Shown here: in pieces, positions 7,673 to 16,078 of the stretch
Layout: each line of letters begins with the position of its first letter
Numbering within the stretch: the first letter of the stretch is position 1
Source: Ornithinibacillus xuwenensis
GTDB lineage: Bacteria > Bacillota > Bacilli > Bacillales > Amphibacillaceae
Length of the DNA: 64,000 nucleotides
NCBI RefSeq assembly: GCF_039614845.1
Contig: NZ_JBDIML010000005.1
Coordinates: 124,001-188,000 of the forward strand
Direction: 5' to 3'
Translations under genes and position numbers: made by a program
The notes under the pieces: generated by a model
Told to the model about the DNA's origin: nothing
Database searches by the model: none
Seen by the model: only the letters and a program-made list of their open reading frames with translations

Positions 7673-9547
7673 ATGAAAATCACAAAATTGCTTACAAGTA
7701 AGACGATTAATCTATCTTTAACAAGCCATGCAAAAGAAGATACGATTGATCAGCTTGTCAATGTATTAGATAACGCAGGCATACTATCAGATAGAACTGT
7801 CTTTAAACAAGCTATTCTAAATCGCGAAGAGCAAAGCACAACTGGTGTTGGTGATGGTATTGCCATCCCTCATGCGAAAACAAACGCAGTAAAGCAGCCA
7901 GCCATTGCATTTGGTAAATCGATTGACGGAGTTGAGTATGAATCATTAGATGGTCAGCCTGCACACCTATTCTTCATGATTGCAGTACCAGATGGTGAGA
8001 ATAACACACATTTAGAAGCATTAGCACGATTATCGTCTATGCTAATGAAAGAAGAAGTACGTAAAGAGCTTCTTAATGCTACATCTGAGGAAGAAGTTAT
8101 TCAAATAATCGATAGTCATGATCAAGATGATGATGAAGAAGAACAGTCCATGGCTGGTAAGAATCAATTTATCGTTGCTGTTACGGCATGTCCAACTGGA
8201 ATTGCACACACATACATGTCAGCTGATTCCTTAAAGGCAAAAGCAGCAGAGATGGGTGTCGACATTAAAGTTGAAACAAATGGTTCAGGTGGAGCAAAAA
8301 ATGTTTTGACAGCTGATGAAATCGAAAATGCTACTGCTGTAATCGTCGCAGCTGACACAAATGTAGAAATGAATCGCTTTAGTGGGAAGCACGTTATTGA
8401 AGTGCCAGTAGCAGATGGTATCCATAAGCCGCAGCAATTAATTGAACGAGCACTAAAACAAGACGCCCCTATTCATCGCGGTAGTGCGAATCGTTCAGAC
8501 GATCAGAACACTTCGCAAAAAGGTAAAGGCGTTGGTGCTACCATTTACAAACACCTCATGAGTGGTGTTTCTAACATGCTTCCATTTGTTATTGGTGGAG
8601 GAATCTTAATTGCTCTTGGTTTCCTATTTGGTATTAAGTCACATATTCCGGACGATCCAACTCATAATATTTTTGCCGAAGCATTGAATACAATCGGTGG
8701 CGGAAATGCTTTTGCCTTAATGATTCCAGTACTAGCTGGATTTATTGCTTTAAGTATTGCTGATAGACCTGGTTTTGCTGCAGGTATGGTTGGTGGTATG
8801 ATGGCCGCTACTAGTGGTTCAGGTTTCCTTGGTGGTATTGTAGCTGGTTTCTTAGGTGGTTATATTGTTGTTGGGTTGAAAAAATTACTTTCAGGCTTAC
8901 CTTCATCATTAGAAGGAATCAAAACAATCTTATTATATCCTTTATTAGGAATTGCCTTCACTGGATTTATTATGTTCTTTGTTGTCAATACACCATTAAG
9001 TGCTTTAAATACAGCAATTTCGGATTGGTTAACAAACCTTGGTACAGGAAACGCTATTTTCTTAGGCATTGTCCTAGGCTTAATGATGTCATTTGATATG
9101 GGAGGGCCAGTCAATAAAGCAGCTTATTTGTTTGGAACTGGATTAATTGCAAGTGGAGTATACGGTCCGATGGCGGCAATTATGGCTGCTGGAATGGTTC
9201 CACCATTAGCAATCGCGCTAGCAACTACTTTCTTTAAAAATAAATTTACTAAGCAAGATCGAGATGCTGGTAAAGTGAACTATATCATGGGATTATCCTT
9301 CATCACAGAAGGCGCTATTCCATTCGCAGCAGCTGATCCGCTTCGTGTCATTCCTTCTGTAATGGTTGGTTCAGCTATTACTGGTGCTCTAACAATGATG
9401 TTTGATATCGGCCTCCGTGCTCCACACGGTGGAATCTTCGTCTTCCCACTTGTTGAAGGTGGATGGATGCTATATCTATTAGCCGTATTGATTGGAGCAA
9501 TTGTTTCTGCTATCCTGTTAGGATCATTGAAAAAACCTGTAAAATAA
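7673..9547 (+). CDS. fruA: PTS fructose transporter, EIIABC
   Basis: A single 624-aa fructose permease that imports fructose and phosphorylates it at C1. The order is EIIA (residues 1-150, phospho-His in GIAIPHAKT), EIIB (about 160-260, phospho-Cys in VTACPTGIAHTYM), then a membrane EIIC (about 280-620) with Gly-rich segments (GGMMAATSGSGFLGG, FDMGGPVNKAA, ITEGAIPFAAADP). An acidic linker joins A and B. The SD AAAGGGGAG precedes the ATG. It is last in the fru operon and is followed by a strong terminator. Phosphate comes through HPr and PtsI; ptsI is at 53.0 kb here. Confidence 0.97.
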   Translation: MKITKLLTSKTINLSLTSHAKEDTIDQLVNVLDNAGILSDRTVFKQAILNREEQSTTGVGDGIAIPHAKTNAVKQPAIAFGKSIDGVEYESLDGQPAHLFFMIAVPDGENNTHLEALARLSSMLMKEEVRKELLNATSEEEVIQIIDSHDQDDDEEEQSMAGKNQFIVAVTACPTGIAHTYMSADSLKAKAAEMGVDIKVETNGSGGAKNVLTADEIENATAVIVAADTNVEMNRFSGKHVIEVPVADGIHKPQQLIERALKQDAPIHRGSANRSDDQNTSQKGKGVGATIYKHLMSGVSNMLPFVIGGGILIALGFLFGIKSHIPDDPTHNIFAEALNTIGGGNAFALMIPVLAGFIALSIADRPGFAAGMVGGMMAATSGSGFLGGIVAGFLGGYIVVGLKKLLSGLPSSLEGIKTILLYPLLGIAFTGFIMFFVVNTPLSALNTAISDWLTNLGTGNAIFLGIVLGLMMSFDMGGPVNKAAYLFGTGLIASGVYGPMAAIMAAGMVPPLAIALATTFFKNKFTKQDRDAGKVNYIMGLSFITEGAIPFAAADPLRVIPSVMVGSAITGALTMMFDIGLRAPHGGIFVFPLVEGGWMLYLLAVLIGAIVSAILLGSLKKPVK

Positions 9548-9552
9548 GCAGT

Positions 9553-9592
9553 TAAAAAGCAACATGAGAATACTCTCTCATGTTGCTTTTAT
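9553..9592 (+). terminator. bidirectional terminator, fruA / chemotaxis receptor
   Basis: AAAAAGCAACATGAGA and TCTCATGTTGCTTTT form a 15-bp stem around a short loop, with T-rich sequence on the plus strand and A-rich sequence before it. It separates the convergent fruA and the receptor gene. Confidence 0.9.
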
Positions 9593-9614
9593 TTACATTA
9601 TGAAGACAAATTCA

Positions 9615-10937
9615 CTAGGAAACCTTAAATTTATATATCTCCTGGTTAAGCTCATTAGCCAGCAGATGTAAATCCCTAGAGGATTGTGAAATAATCTCTG
9701 TTGAGGCAAGCTGCTCTTGCCCTTTCGCCGCTATTTGTTGTGTACTTGCTGCAAATTCTTCTGCTGTTTTTGTAATGTCTTGAAGCTGATTCGATATGCT
9801 TTTTGACTTCTGATTAATCGATTCAATCGTTGAAGCTGTATCTTTAAAGCTTCTCACAATATTATCATAGGTTACTTTAATTTTCTCAAACGCAGTTTCT
9901 GTTATTTTCATGGTGTCTTTTTGCTCATCTATGAGAGTACTAGTCTTGCTAATATTTTGAACTGCAATAGTTGATTTCTCTGTTGTACTTGCAATTATCT
10001 CACTAATTTCCTTCGCTGCCTTCGTAGACTCTTCCGCTAATCCTCTTACTTCATTTGCTACAACTGCAAAGCCCTTACCTGCATCTCCAGCCCTACTCGC
10101 TTCAATAGTTGCATTTAGAGCTAATAGCTTCGTTTGTTCTGCAATAGAATCAATAACGCCTACAATTCCCGTAACATCCTGAATCATATGGCTTAATTCC
10201 ATAATAGACTGATGGGCTTCATTTGAAACCGCAACGTTTTGATTCATTTTTTCTATCTGCAAATTAACTGCCTTTTGTCCCTCAGCAATTGACTCTAGCG
10301 AGGACACTGCGTGATCAGATCCAAACGCAGCTTCCTTGGAAATATTCTCTATCAAGGTAACTACTTCCTGCAATGTTTGGTTTATTTCACTTACCGTTTC
10401 AGCATAATTACTATTCCCTACTGCAATATCATCAATCGTTTCGACTATTTGATGAATTGCTTCTTCATTCTCATTCGTATTCTTGTTCAGTCGGTTAGAA
10501 TGTGAGGTAACATCAGAAGAGAATTCCTTTAATTTTATAACGGTATTACGAAGTGCACTTCTTGTTTCCCACAGCGCTGTAGCCATTTGCCCAGTTTCAT
10601 CCTTATACGTTTTTGTATCCATGACCGAATCCTTACGTAAATCAAGGTCAGATGTTTGTTTTGCAACCTCTGTCATTTGAATGATTGGTTTGGAAATAAT
10701 TCTTCCTAAAAAATAAGAAAGAATAACCCCAATAATAAGAGAAACAATTAAACCAATTAGGATAGGTATCGGTATCATAAATGACGATTGCTCTACCGCT
10801 TCTCCGCCAGATGTTGCATTAGGAGACACATTTTCACCGCCCCCCTGCATAAAAATAGCTCCACCTACATTGATGACAGCCACTAAAATAGAATTAATTA
10901 ATGATAATAAAATAATTTTAGTAGATATTTTTTTCAT
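9615..10937 (-). CDS. methyl-accepting chemotaxis protein with minimal sensor loop
   Basis: A 440-aa chemoreceptor-like protein. TM1 is about residues 7-29. A loop of only about 24 residues (GGGENVSPNATSGGEAVEQS) follows, then TM2 (about 53-76), a HAMP region (GRIISKPIIQMTEVAKQT), and a long coiled-coil signalling domain. The tip carries the conserved ATIEASRAGDAGKGFAVVA region that contacts CheA and CheW. With no extracytoplasmic sensor domain, it may sense membrane state, cytoplasmic cues or a partner protein. ACGGAGG precedes the ATG. It is monocistronic and no chemotaxis genes are adjacent. Confidence 0.92.
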   Translation of the reverse strand: MKKISTKIILLSLINSILVAVINVGGAIFMQGGGENVSPNATSGGEAVEQSSFMIPIPILIGLIVSLIIGVILSYFLGRIISKPIIQMTEVAKQTSDLDLRKDSVMDTKTYKDETGQMATALWETRSALRNTVIKLKEFSSDVTSHSNRLNKNTNENEEAIHQIVETIDDIAVGNSNYAETVSEINQTLQEVVTLIENISKEAAFGSDHAVSSLESIAEGQKAVNLQIEKMNQNVAVSNEAHQSIMELSHMIQDVTGIVGVIDSIAEQTKLLALNATIEASRAGDAGKGFAVVANEVRGLAEESTKAAKEISEIIASTTEKSTIAVQNISKTSTLIDEQKDTMKITETAFEKIKVTYDNIVRSFKDTASTIESINQKSKSISNQLQDITKTAEEFAASTQQIAAKGQEQLASTEIISQSSRDLHLLANELNQEIYKFKVS

Positions 10938-11217
10938 ATGTATTTTCCTCCGTATCTTGTAGTAATATATTTGGTTAGTTGGAGTAAGTAATGAAAATCC
11001 ATTTTACTGAGCATTTATGAAATAATACGATGATACCCTAAAATGCGATGTTATTAAGCAATAAGAATTAATATAGATATGATTCCTTAATATTTCCCTT
11101 CCGAATTTCCTACCCTTCTATTAAAATTTCACAATATCCAACTAATTTAACTCTATTAAATCCTTTTAGTGTGTCAGGAAGATGTCAAAAGAATTCTCAT
11201 TTTTTATTCCAAAAACA
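10938..11217. other. intergenic stretch without recognised features
   Basis: AT-rich spacer between the chemoreceptor and the nitronate monooxygenase terminator. It must hold the receptor promoter. I found no convincing sigma-D or sigma-A site, no long ORF and no RNA gene in it. Confidence 0.5.
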
Positions 11218-11255
11218 AAAAAAACGACTTCAGCAATACTGAAGTCATTTTTTGT
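11218..11255 (-). terminator. terminator of the nitronate monooxygenase gene
   Basis: GACTTCAG-caata-CTGAAGTC is a perfect 8-bp stem. On the minus strand it is followed by GTTTTTTTTG, 41 bp after the gene's stop. Confidence 0.88.
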
Positions 11256-11296
11256 AGACTATCCTTTTAGGTAGTAAATCTATTATAGAAAAACCA

Positions 11297-12379
11297 CTAC
11301 TTTAGTCTTTCATGAATTTCATCAACTTCTTGAATAATAGTCCTCATCAAATCATGCACAGTTTGATTTTTTGCTAGTCTAGGACTTTGTCCAGACCAAA
11401 GAGACATATGCTCCCGATCATTATGTGCTTTGGCAGCCTGTCTCAATCCCTTTGTTAATGTATTTTGTACAGGGAATACTGGTAAAGCCGCTTCATGCTT
11501 TTGCATAGACAACGTGAAAGTATTTCGAATCGCTCTTGCATATTTGCCAGAAAACGAACGAGTAAAGATTGTCTGGTCCTCATGAGATTGGAGAATTGCT
11601 TCCCTATGAACATCACTTGCTCCACTTTCTACACATGTTAAAAAAGCTGTTCCCATTTGTACACCTTCTGCACCTAAGTGAATGGAAGCCATTACTCCTC
11701 TTCCATCCATGATGCCTCCAGCAGCAATAACGGGAATAGCGACCTGATCAACAACCTGGGGAATTAGTGACATTAACCCTACTAAACTTTCTTTATGTCC
11801 TTCTAAAAAGTTTCCCCGATGTCCACCAGCCTCACTACCTTGAACAACTACCATATCCATGCCACTTTTCTCAATTTCTATCGCTTCTCGTACCGTTGTT
11901 GCTGTTCCAATTACAAGTATTCCACACTGTTTTAGATTCTCAATCACTTCTTTAGAAGGAATACCAAATGTAAAGGAACAAACTGACACCCGTTCTTCCA
12001 TTACGACTTGGACTTGTTCATGAAATGTTTCTAAAGCCTGCTGATAATATGGAATTTCTAAGTTTTCATTTATTTGTACATTAAGTTGTTCATAGTGTGG
12101 TTGCATAACACGCTTTGCATGCATAATTTCATCTTCTGTCACCTCAAATTCACTTGGGACAAATAGATTTATTCCAAAGGAATGATTCGTTAGCTGTTTA
12201 ATTTCTCTAATCTGTGTACAAATCTGATCAGGTGACATATACCCAGCACCAATCATACCTAGACCACCATAATTCGAAACCTCTGCAACCAATTTCGAAG
12301 TAGTTATGCCACCTGCCATAGGCGCCTGAATAATTGGATATTTAATTTCTAGTTGTTTCATGATACTAGTATTTAACAT
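11297..12379 (-). CDS. nitronate monooxygenase / FMN-dependent NPD-FabK family
   Basis: A 360-aa TIM-barrel flavoprotein of the nitronate monooxygenase (2-nitropropane dioxygenase)/FabK superfamily. Visible motifs are KYPIIQAPMAGGITTSKL at the N terminus, VVVQGSEAGGHRG with the family's GxEAGGH loop, PVIAAGGIMDGRGV for FMN phosphate, and GAEGVQMGTAFL. It oxidises alkyl nitronates, or if FabK-like reduces enoyl-ACP; the GSEAGGHRG form favours nitronate monooxygenase. ATG 12379 is chosen because the upstream GTG lies within the SD sequence GAGGTG. It is monocistronic with its own terminator. Confidence 0.88.
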   Translation of the reverse strand: MLNTSIMKQLEIKYPIIQAPMAGGITTSKLVAEVSNYGGLGMIGAGYMSPDQICTQIREIKQLTNHSFGINLFVPSEFEVTEDEIMHAKRVMQPHYEQLNVQINENLEIPYYQQALETFHEQVQVVMEERVSVCSFTFGIPSKEVIENLKQCGILVIGTATTVREAIEIEKSGMDMVVVQGSEAGGHRGNFLEGHKESLVGLMSLIPQVVDQVAIPVIAAGGIMDGRGVMASIHLGAEGVQMGTAFLTCVESGASDVHREAILQSHEDQTIFTRSFSGKYARAIRNTFTLSMQKHEAALPVFPVQNTLTKGLRQAAKAHNDREHMSLWSGQSPRLAKNQTVHDLMRTIIQEVDEIHERLK

Positions 12380-12558
12380 AAGATACACCTCAAATTTTAT
12401 CAGTTTCTATTACTTACTATTCTTTGCTAAATCAAATATTCCTTTAATTTACAAAAAAAAATTGTATGAATCTCTTTGTCTTCTCCCAAATCGCTTTATA
12501 AAACATAATATTGAAATAAAAATAACCTCATGTAATGTAACCGATATCTGTTACAATT

Positions 12559-13149
12559 TCACTTCAATTTATCTGCGTACCAATTTCCAATAATAGCTAT
12601 GTGCAAATGATCAACAACCTTGCTTTTCGGTTTTACATGTGGTGGTAAAACTAATAATCCATCCTGCACAAATGTTGCTATCTTTGTCCTAGATACACCC
12701 AAAATTTCTGCTAGTAGTTTATCAAGTCTAAGTCCAAATTCGTATTGACTACGAATAGAAATGGTAGTATTTTGCATCATTGACTGAAGTTCTTTTTCTT
12801 TTCTCAATTCGTAACAAATTTCCGTATTTACATCACTACACAAATTTCGTAATCTGCTGATTTGAAAAGCATAATGCCAGATGGTTGATTTATCATTTCC
12901 CATAAACTTCTTGTGCAGTTCGGAATTAATTTTATTGACATGCACTCGTGAATATATTGGATAATTCCATGTACTTTCACAGCATACACAGTTATAAATA
13001 AGCCAAACATCTACCATCTTTTGATTTGCATTTACCCTGAATTTCTCACTACAATAGAATTCTGTATTCCTTTTGCATTTGCTACAATTTCGTATCACAC
13101 TCGGTATTTCCCGAGCAATAATTTCATATGAAATATTTTTCGAATTCAT
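12559..13149 (-). CDS. DUF1062 protein with Cys pairs and S4-like segment
   Basis: A 196-aa member of DUF1062, a family with no established function. The ATG at 13149 has AGGAGG 9 nt upstream. The N-terminal part has two Cys pairs resembling a zinc ribbon (CSKC near residue 18 and CVCC near 51) around the family core FYCSEKFRVNANQKMVDVWL. Residues about 137-165 (RLDKLLAEILGVSRTKIATF) resemble an S4 RNA-binding motif. I infer possible RNA or ribosome binding. The gene lies behind a leader ORF and an intrinsic terminator, suggesting conditional expression. The S4 resemblance is by eye only. Confidence 0.82.
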   Translation of the reverse strand: MNSKNISYEIIAREIPSVIRNCSKCKRNTEFYCSEKFRVNANQKMVDVWLIYNCVCCESTWNYPIYSRVHVNKINSELHKKFMGNDKSTIWHYAFQISRLRNLCSDVNTEICYELRKEKELQSMMQNTTISIRSQYEFGLRLDKLLAEILGVSRTKIATFVQDGLLVLPPHVKPKSKVVDHLHIAIIGNWYADKLK

Positions 13150-13171
13150 ACGCTCGCTCCTCCTAATTATA

Positions 13172-13279
13172 TAGAGGAACGCCAATAATGGTTGAATGGA
13201 GAAAGACTTCCAATAAAAAAAGCAGAATACCCTATAGGTATCCCGCTTGGATTTAAAACAACTGATTATCCTGCGTTCC
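13172..13279 (-). promoter_or_regulatory. 5' UTR of the DUF1062 gene with candidate attenuator
   Basis: A minus-strand terminator hairpin (arms at 13237-13247 and 13221-13231) is flanked by a perfect 7-nt complementary pair, GGAACGC (complement of 13273-13279) and GCGTTCC (complement of 13176-13182). The latter sits just before the AGGAGG of the DUF1062 gene. Alternative folding that masks or exposes the start region is possible. This is inference from short complementarities. Confidence 0.4.
13212..13248 (-). terminator. intrinsic terminator in the DUF1062 leader
   Basis: On the minus strand AGCGGGATACC-tata-GGGTATTCTGCT folds into an 11-bp stem using G-U pairs, followed by TTTTTTTATT. It works only as minus-strand RNA, since the plus-strand copy would have A-C mismatches. 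It lies 63 bp upstream of the DUF1062 start and after the leader ORF, the layout of an attenuator. Confidence 0.8.
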
Positions 13280-13288
13280 CTGTAATGG

Positions 13289-13399
13289 CTAAAAATGGCA
13301 CACTTCTCCCGTAATTGAACAGCTATGTTCAAAAAGAAATGCACTATTTAGTTGCTTAACCATTACAAGTATGCTGGCAAATCGAATTCCACCTTCCAT
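13289..13399 (-). CDS. candidate leader peptide (36 aa) upstream of DUF1062 gene
   Basis: A short ORF from ATG 13399 to TAG 13289, with TAGGAG 6 nt upstream of the start. The product begins MEGGIRFASILVMVKQL and ends ITGEVCHF. No homolog is recognised. Its stop codon is 41 nt before the intrinsic terminator that precedes the DUF1062 gene, so ribosome progress on this ORF could decide read-through, as in the leaders of inducible antibiotic-resistance genes. Within the ORF the RNA segments GCATACTT and AAGTGTGC can pair (8 bp with one G-U), and TTGAACA-tagc-TGTTCAA forms a hairpin. Translation is unproven. Confidence 0.5.
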   Translation of the reverse strand: MEGGIRFASILVMVKQLNSAFLFEHSCSITGEVCHF

Positions 13400-13489
13400 A
13401 TTTCTCCTATTTATAGGATACCACCTCGAGAAAAATTGTCAATATATTCCGTTAGTTTCAGCTTAACAAATGTATGAATCCAACCTAAA

Positions 13490-13525
13490 AGAAAACGACT
13501 GGTTTACATGAAACCCGTCGTTTCT
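13490..13525 (-). terminator. terminator of the DUF2798 gene
   Basis: GAAACGACgGGTTT / AAACCaGTCGTTTTC forms a long stem with a 5-nt loop on the minus strand, ending TTTTCTTTT, 11 bp after the stop. Confidence 0.82.
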
Positions 13526-13535
13526 TACGTAATCT

Positions 13536-14060
13536 TTATGAAAGATTAACACGCTCAGCTTTTCGAGCCTGACTTACATGTAATTGCTTCATTGCAAATC
13601 GTGCTACCGGCTGCGCAATCAATATTTCAATCCAAAACGCAATCCCAAAATTTCTTGGCCAAACATGAAGGAATTTTTCAAATGGTGCCAGGCTTATCTG
13701 TTTCATACCAATCCACGTTCCAATAATTGTTAGTAAAATAGATAATATCGTTACATTCAGAACAATATTGAATAATACTCTTGCATTAAATCCATCTGTC
13801 TTCCCGACGAATATTGGTAACAGCTTACCTACAATCGGGCCTGCAATTAACCTCACTGTTAGAACTACTACTACCCACATAAATGGTATAATTTGTAGCG
13901 TTTCAAAGTAAACCGCTTTACTAAATCCACGTTCCAAACCAACAATAATAGGTGCTATCGTATTGACTGAAATGATTGAAACAATCAATAAAAATATGAG
14001 ACCTTCTTTACCGTTTCTAGGAAGTCTTGATTCTACATACTTACTATTTTCCATCTCCAT
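13536..14060 (-). CDS. DUF2798 membrane protein (two repeats)
   Basis: An integral membrane protein of about 174 aa with four predicted TM helices arranged as two DUF2798-like pairs. The first runs from EGLIFLLIVSIISVNTIAPI to MWVVVVLTVRLIAGPIVGKL; the second from RVLFNIVLNVTILSILLTII to FWIEILIAQPVARFAMKQLH. Each second helix ends in the family's A/P-rich segment. Function is unknown. The start is uncertain: AGAGGTGAT precedes ATG 14060 by about 5 nt and ATG 14054 by about 11 nt, while GTG 14066 lies within the SD. It is monocistronic. Confidence 0.75.
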   Translation of the reverse strand: MEMENSKYVESRLPRNGKEGLIFLLIVSIISVNTIAPIIVGLERGFSKAVYFETLQIIPFMWVVVVLTVRLIAGPIVGKLLPIFVGKTDGFNARVLFNIVLNVTILSILLTIIGTWIGMKQISLAPFEKFLHVWPRNFGIAFWIEILIAQPVARFAMKQLHVSQARKAERVNLS

Positions 14061-14169
14061 TATCACCTCTAATTTTTATAACACCTTATTATAGCGATAA
14101 TGAAACTCCCTTCATAAGTGAACATTTTGTGAACGTTATTAAGTGATACAGGAAGAACTAGAAATGTCT

Positions 14170-14380
14170 TTAGACATCGAAGAAGTAAATTCCCCTAAAT
14201 AATAATATGATTTCACCAATTATTCCTATGCATAAGAATACAAAATAGTAAGTTGCATCTGTTACTTCCTTATTAAATAGTTCTTTAATAGCACGAACGA
14301 ACAAACAAAGCATTAACGTTAAACCAACTTAGAAACCAGGCAACCAACAGAAAGCTAACGATCGACATTTTCAACTTCAT
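14170..14380 (-). pseudogene. frameshifted remnant of a small membrane protein
   Basis: Read on the minus strand from ATG 14380, MKLKMSIVSFLLVAWFLSWF runs into a stop after about 31 codons. Shifting one base restores an open frame (RAIKELFNKEVTDATYYFVF, then LCIGIIGEIILLFRGIYF) to the TAA at 14170. The two halves together would make a protein of about 70 aa with two hydrophobic helices. No function is recognised. This explains most of the otherwise gene-free stretch between the DUF2798 and M3 peptidase genes. Confidence 0.5.
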
Positions 14381-14462
14381 CCCTTCTAATAGGTCTAGTA
14401 TGACTAAAAATAAGAATTGCTGTTTAGCCTTCTTCCCGAAAAATTTATTATGATATTAGAAA

Positions 14463-16007
14463 TTATTCAGGGTTAGTACCTAATGTATTTGACAATCGAT
14501 TTGCTAAGTATTGAAAGCTATAAGGCTCGCCACAAAGACTCTCTACTCGTTGATTCCAAGAGAAGAGCTGATTAGGTTTGATGAACATATTTAAAAGTTC
14601 TTGAAATACAGCAGTTTTATTATATAAGCTCTCAATGGAAAATTTCTCGCGAATCATGTCACGAATAGCTAATGCATAGTTATAATCTTGAAAGAATGCT
14701 GGATTTTCAATATAAAACATTTCACTGGCTGGATGAAAGGTTTCCCCCTCCTCCCCAAACACCTGTTGATAGCAATGATTAGCTATTTCTTCAAAGCAAC
14801 GGTCAGGATTATCATACAACTCAAGTTCTACAAGGCTATAATAATAATTCATTTTTACCATTTTAATATCAGTCAACTGGTACTTGTCTCTAATTTGCGA
14901 AAGTATTTCATCATTAATATCGAAGTTCTTTCTCAAAAATTCCCCGTCCGTTATTATGGTTTGGAATAATTCTGCCACTGCTTCTGCCGCTATACTAGAA
15001 TAGAAGCGATATAGCTCTGGGTATTGATAAGAACTGAAATAACCATCTATTGCATGCCCCAATTCATGAATTCCTGACAAAAATGCTGAATATGAATCTC
15101 GTCTGTTGACAACTAATCTAATGTCAGTTGGGTTAATATTTATACAGAATCCACCATAGGGTATCTCCATAGTCTTTATATCAACTGGGACATGATCCAT
15201 ATTGATTCCCAAGCTATTGATTATATCACCTAATACTTCCTTCATCCGAATTGATTTGAATGCTTCTCCTTCAATTCTATGAAAATTAAATGCTGTGTAA
15301 TACTGGTCATAGAGATGTATTCTTTTCCACCCAAACTTATCTTTAATCCTATTATTCCAGTATGCAACTACAGATTTTGACTGTTCAATTAAATTTTGCA
15401 TTTCATTCCTATATGTATCCATATTAACTTCTCTTAGACTACACCTAAGCGAATAGTAGTTATTATACCCTTGTTCTTTACTCAATTCATTTCTTTTTTG
15501 AATCAATTCTCTGAATAAAGCCTCATTACCTCTACCAATTTTCTTCATTTCTAATAAAAGCTGCTTTCTCAATTCCCTGTCTGAGTTTTCCATGATAGTG
15601 GAATGTGCTTTACCAATATTGTATTCTATCCCGTTGTATGTAAACTTGCTTCCCATTAATTTTGACTGTAATTTCTGTTGTAGCTTGACAAGCTCTGGAT
15701 GACTATCCAGTCTTTCTAAATTTATTTTTGCCAAAAACACATCTAGACGTCTTTTCCAGACAACATGATTTTGAAAAATTTCTCTCCAAGCTATTAACGT
15801 ATTATAAAGCTTTTGATTTGTCATTATCTGATATTTTATTTGAGATATTTCAGCAATTCTTGTCGATTGGTTCCCGGTTGAGTACAGCTCATAATATAAA
15901 CGTTCCTCTTCTTGATATAAGTGATCGAGCTTCTCAATTTCTTCGTTATATGTTTTTTTCCATTGATCAATCTCTGTAATTCTAGTTAATTTATCAACAT
16001 CGATCAT
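14463..16007 (-). CDS. M3-family metallopeptidase (oligoendopeptidase F-like)
   Basis: A 514-aa zinc peptidase. The HELGH motif (GIHELGHAIDGYF, about residue 320) supplies two His ligands and the catalytic Glu, and the downstream AAEAVAELF helix supplies the third ligand, as in family M3. The Tyr/His-rich C-terminal segment (PASEMFYIENPAFF) fits the family's transition-state residues. It is probably cytosolic and cleaves oligopeptides; no signal peptide is seen. It is shorter than typical PepF (about 600 aa). ATG 16007 has GAGGTG 7 nt upstream and is preferred over GTG 16010. The N-terminal part is poorly conserved, so the subfamily is uncertain. Confidence 0.87.
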   Translation of the reverse strand: MIDVDKLTRITEIDQWKKTYNEEIEKLDHLYQEEERLYYELYSTGNQSTRIAEISQIKYQIMTNQKLYNTLIAWREIFQNHVVWKRRLDVFLAKINLERLDSHPELVKLQQKLQSKLMGSKFTYNGIEYNIGKAHSTIMENSDRELRKQLLLEMKKIGRGNEALFRELIQKRNELSKEQGYNNYYSLRCSLREVNMDTYRNEMQNLIEQSKSVVAYWNNRIKDKFGWKRIHLYDQYYTAFNFHRIEGEAFKSIRMKEVLGDIINSLGINMDHVPVDIKTMEIPYGGFCININPTDIRLVVNRRDSYSAFLSGIHELGHAIDGYFSSYQYPELYRFYSSIAAEAVAELFQTIITDGEFLRKNFDINDEILSQIRDKYQLTDIKMVKMNYYYSLVELELYDNPDRCFEEIANHCYQQVFGEEGETFHPASEMFYIENPAFFQDYNYALAIRDMIREKFSIESLYNKTAVFQELLNMFIKPNQLFSWNQRVESLCGEPYSFQYLANRLSNTLGTNPE

Positions 16008-16078
16008 CACTTTTCACCTCTTTCTATTTATTTTTTCTTTCATGTTGCAAAAATGATTACTAGAAAAGAAAGAACACA

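Noticed and set aside
12828..13010. 60-aa ORF inside the DUF1062 gene
   Set aside because: It is an alternative frame of the DUF1062 coding region, without a ribosome site.
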